From Prevotellamassilia sp. (GTDB lineage: Bacteria > Bacteroidota > Bacteroidia > Bacteroidales > Bacteroidaceae), in NCBI GenBank assembly GCA_018383375.1, contig JAHAWW010000224.1, positions 1 to 6,820 of the forward strand: DNA of 6,820 bases, read 5' to 3'. Positions within the stretch are counted from its first letter, which is position 1. Each line of letters begins with the position of its first letter. Below the pieces are notes generated by a model that worked only from the letters and a program-made list of their open reading frames with translations, did no database searches and was not told where the DNA came from. The position numbers were made by a program, and so were the translations under genes. This document shows positions 5,430 to 6,820 of this stretch, piece after piece.

Positions 5430-6695
5430 TTACAAAGCCTCGCCGTTTTCGTCGTAGTTTTGGAAAAGGAAGTCGTTGTAGGGATATTTTTGTACGTGGA
5501 GTTGGCGCACGCGGTCGTAGATGAGTTCCTTGAGCTGGTCGATGCCTTGCCGCTCACGGGCTGAGATGAAGATGCAGTCGGCGTCGGCGCGGGCCATCCA
5601 TGTGTTTTGGAGCTTTTCGAGTGAGATGTTTTCGCGCGTCATGGGGGTGAGGTCGTCTTCGGCCTTTTCGGTCCAGCTGTAGGCGTCGACTTTGTTGAAG
5701 ACGAGCAGTTGAGGCTTGTCTGAGCAGCCGAGGTCGAGAAGGGTTTTGTTGACCACGGAGATTTGCTCTTCAAAGTCGGGGTGTGACACATCGATGACGT
5801 GGATGAGCAGGTCGGCTTCGCGCACTTCGTCGAGGGTGCTCTTGAACGACTCGACGAGGTCGGTGGGGAGTTTGCGGATGAAGCCTACGGTGTCGGCCAA
5901 GAGGAAGGGCAGGTTTGAGATGATGACTTTGCGCACGGTGGTGTCGAGGGTGGCAAAGAGTTTGTTTTCGGCAAAGACTTCGCTTTTGGCCAGCAGATTG
6001 ATGAGGGTGGATTTGCCCACGTTGGTATAGCCCACCAAGGCCACACGAATGAGGCGCCCACGGTTTTTGCGTTGGGTGTTTTTCTGCCGCTCGATTTCAG
6101 CCAGTCGGGTTTTGAGCAGGGACATACGGTTCAGGATGATGCGGCGGTCCATCTCCAACTGGGTTTCACCCGGACCGCGCAGGCCCACGGAACCTTTTCC
6201 GCCGCCTCCTCCCGAGCCACCACCTTGACGTTCCAGGTGAGTCCAGAGACGTTGCAGTCGAGGCAGCATATAGCGGTATTGGGCCAGTTCCACTTGTGTC
6301 TTGGCGTTGGCAGTCTGAGCGCGCATGGCAAAGATGTCGAGGATGAGCGACGTGCGGTCGAGGATTTTCACCTTCAGTTCGCGTTCGATGTTGCGCAGTT
6401 GTTTGGCAGAGAGTTCGTCGTCGAAGATGACCATGCCGACTTCTCTTTCGGCCTCTTCTTCGGCTTCGATGTAGGCACGTATTTCTTCGAGTTTGCCTTT
6501 GCCCACGTAGGTGACGGAGCTTGGTCCGTCGAGTCGTTGTGTGAAGCGTTTGACGGTGACCGCGCCGGCCGTTTCGGCGAGAAATTCCAGCTCGTCGAGA
6601 TATTCATCCGTTTTGCGTTCGTCTTGTGTTTTGGTGATGAGGGCCACGAGAACGGCTGTTTCGGCCTTGGCCTCGCTTTGTATAAATTCTTTCAT
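5430..6695 (-). CDS. hflX: HflX, ribosome-associated GTPase
   Basis: A 421-residue protein, normal length for HflX. The N-terminal HflX domain (about 1-150) contains DGPSSVTYVGKGKLEEI (56-72) and IFDDELSAKQLRNIE (90-104). A helical linker with a glycine-rich stretch (158-167) leads to the signature GPGETQLEMDRR (174-185). The G domain shows all motifs: G1 GYTNVGKS (222-229), G2 around ATLDTTVR (248-255), G3 DTVG (268-271), G4 NKVD (334-337) and G5 SAR (378-380). Known role of the family: it binds the 50S subunit near the peptidyl transferase centre and splits stalled or hibernating 70S ribosomes under stress, in some bacteria giving resistance to antibiotics that act there. The ATG at 6695 follows a good promoter by about 35 nt. 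It is a housekeeping gene and likely marks the conserved edge of the variable polysaccharide region. Confidence 0.97.
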   Translation of the reverse strand: MKEFIQSEAKAETAVLVALITKTQDERKTDEYLDELEFLAETAGAVTVKRFTQRLDGPSSVTYVGKGKLEEIRAYIEAEEEAEREVGMVIFDDELSAKQLRNIERELKVKILDRTSLILDIFAMRAQTANAKTQVELAQYRYMLPRLQRLWTHLERQGGGSGGGGGKGSVGLRGPGETQLEMDRRIILNRMSLLKTRLAEIERQKNTQRKNRGRLIRVALVGYTNVGKSTLINLLAKSEVFAENKLFATLDTTVRKVIISNLPFLLADTVGFIRKLPTDLVESFKSTLDEVREADLLIHVIDVSHPDFEEQISVVNKTLLDLGCSDKPQLLVFNKVDAYSWTEKAEDDLTPMTRENISLEKLQNTWMARADADCIFISARERQGIDQLKELIYDRVRQLHVQKYPYNDFLFQNYDENGEAL

Positions 6696-6712
6696 AGATG
6701 TGTGGTCGTAGG

Positions 6713-6725
6713 CGGAGTGTCTCCG
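6713..6725 (-). other. Small hairpin at the 5' end of the hflX leader
   Basis: CGGAG (6713-6717) and CTCCG (6721-6725) form a perfect 5-bp stem with a three-base loop. It falls at the predicted 5' end of the hflX message, 18 bp upstream of the start codon, and might stabilise the RNA. It is short enough to be chance. Confidence 0.3.
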
Positions 6726-6736
6726 TCGTTGGTTTG

Positions 6737-6767
6737 CAAAGTTAGTGCAAATGAGAGCAGAGCCAAA
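6737..6767 (-). promoter_or_regulatory. hflX promoter matching the Bacteroidota consensus
   Basis: On the - strand TTTG at 6767-6764 and TAACTTTG at 6744-6737 are separated by exactly 19 bp, matching the -33 (TTTG) and -7 (TAnnTTTG) elements of the Bacteroidota primary sigma factor. Transcription should start near 6730, about 35 nt before the hflX ATG. The -33 box lies within an inverted repeat (6757-6799). Confidence 0.8.
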
Positions 6768-6799
6768 AGGAAAGACGTAGTTTTTCCTTTTGGCTCTGC
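6757..6799. repeat. 17-bp perfect inverted repeat upstream of hflX
   Basis: GCAGAGCCAAAAGGAAA (6757-6773) is the exact reverse complement of 6783-6799, around a 9-base loop. It could be the terminator of a gene beyond the right edge, although neither strand has a T run straight after the stem. One arm contains the -33 box of the hflX promoter, so it could instead influence hflX expression. No gene is recognisable between this element and the window end. Confidence 0.85.
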
Positions 6800-6820
6800 C
6801 GAATGCCGCCTAACTTGCGC

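Noticed and set aside
1..6820. Insertion sequences, CRISPR arrays, tRNA or rRNA genes
   Set aside because: I saw no transposase frame, no regularly spaced repeat array and no tRNA- or rRNA-like segment. The only tandem array is the two-copy 23-mer at 721-766.

Overview
The window looks like a chromosomal segment of a Bacteroidota (Bacteroidales) bacterium, possibly Prevotella-like. This rests on repeated -7 boxes of the Bacteroidota form TAnnTTTG (at 733, 756, 2211, 5378 and 6737), weak Shine-Dalgarno signals, and protein sequences typical of that phylum. The genus is a guess.

Left part (1-1382, + strand) is surface-polysaccharide biosynthesis. It holds the 3' end of a family 2 glycosyltransferase, then a 200-bp gap with a tandemly duplicated promoter-like 23-mer, then a small PglC/WcaJ-type phosphoglycosyl transferase that would load the first sugar phosphate onto undecaprenyl phosphate. 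The middle (1372-2090, - strand) is a type II toxin-antitoxin pair, a DinJ/RelB-like antitoxin followed by a PIN-domain toxin, lying against the direction of the polysaccharide genes and overlapping the end of the sugar transferase. A 300-bp AT-rich gap (2091-2392) carries a likely promoter for that pair and two closely similar 14-bp palindromes 40 bp apart.

The polysaccharide genes resume on the + strand with a DegT/DnrJ/EryC1/StrS aminotransferase (2393-3598) and, 25 bp on, a nucleotidyltransferase-fold protein (3624-4703). A strong bidirectional terminator (4741-4790) ends this unit. On the - strand facing it is a second toxin-antitoxin pair: an intact small antitoxin (5106-5357) and a RelE/ParE-like toxin (4808-5109) broken by an apparent single-base deletion in an A run. 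hflX, encoding the ribosome-associated GTPase HflX, closes the window on the - strand (5430-6695), with a near-consensus promoter whose -33 box lies inside a 17-bp perfect inverted repeat.

The sugar transferase and aminotransferase suggest a glycan begun with or containing an amino-deoxy sugar. The two toxin-antitoxin pairs bracket the aminotransferase/nucleotidyltransferase pair, a layout typical of variable capsule or O-antigen loci. I found no clear novel system. The most notable items are the paired palindromes, the broken toxin, the duplicated promoter and the bracketing by toxin-antitoxin pairs.
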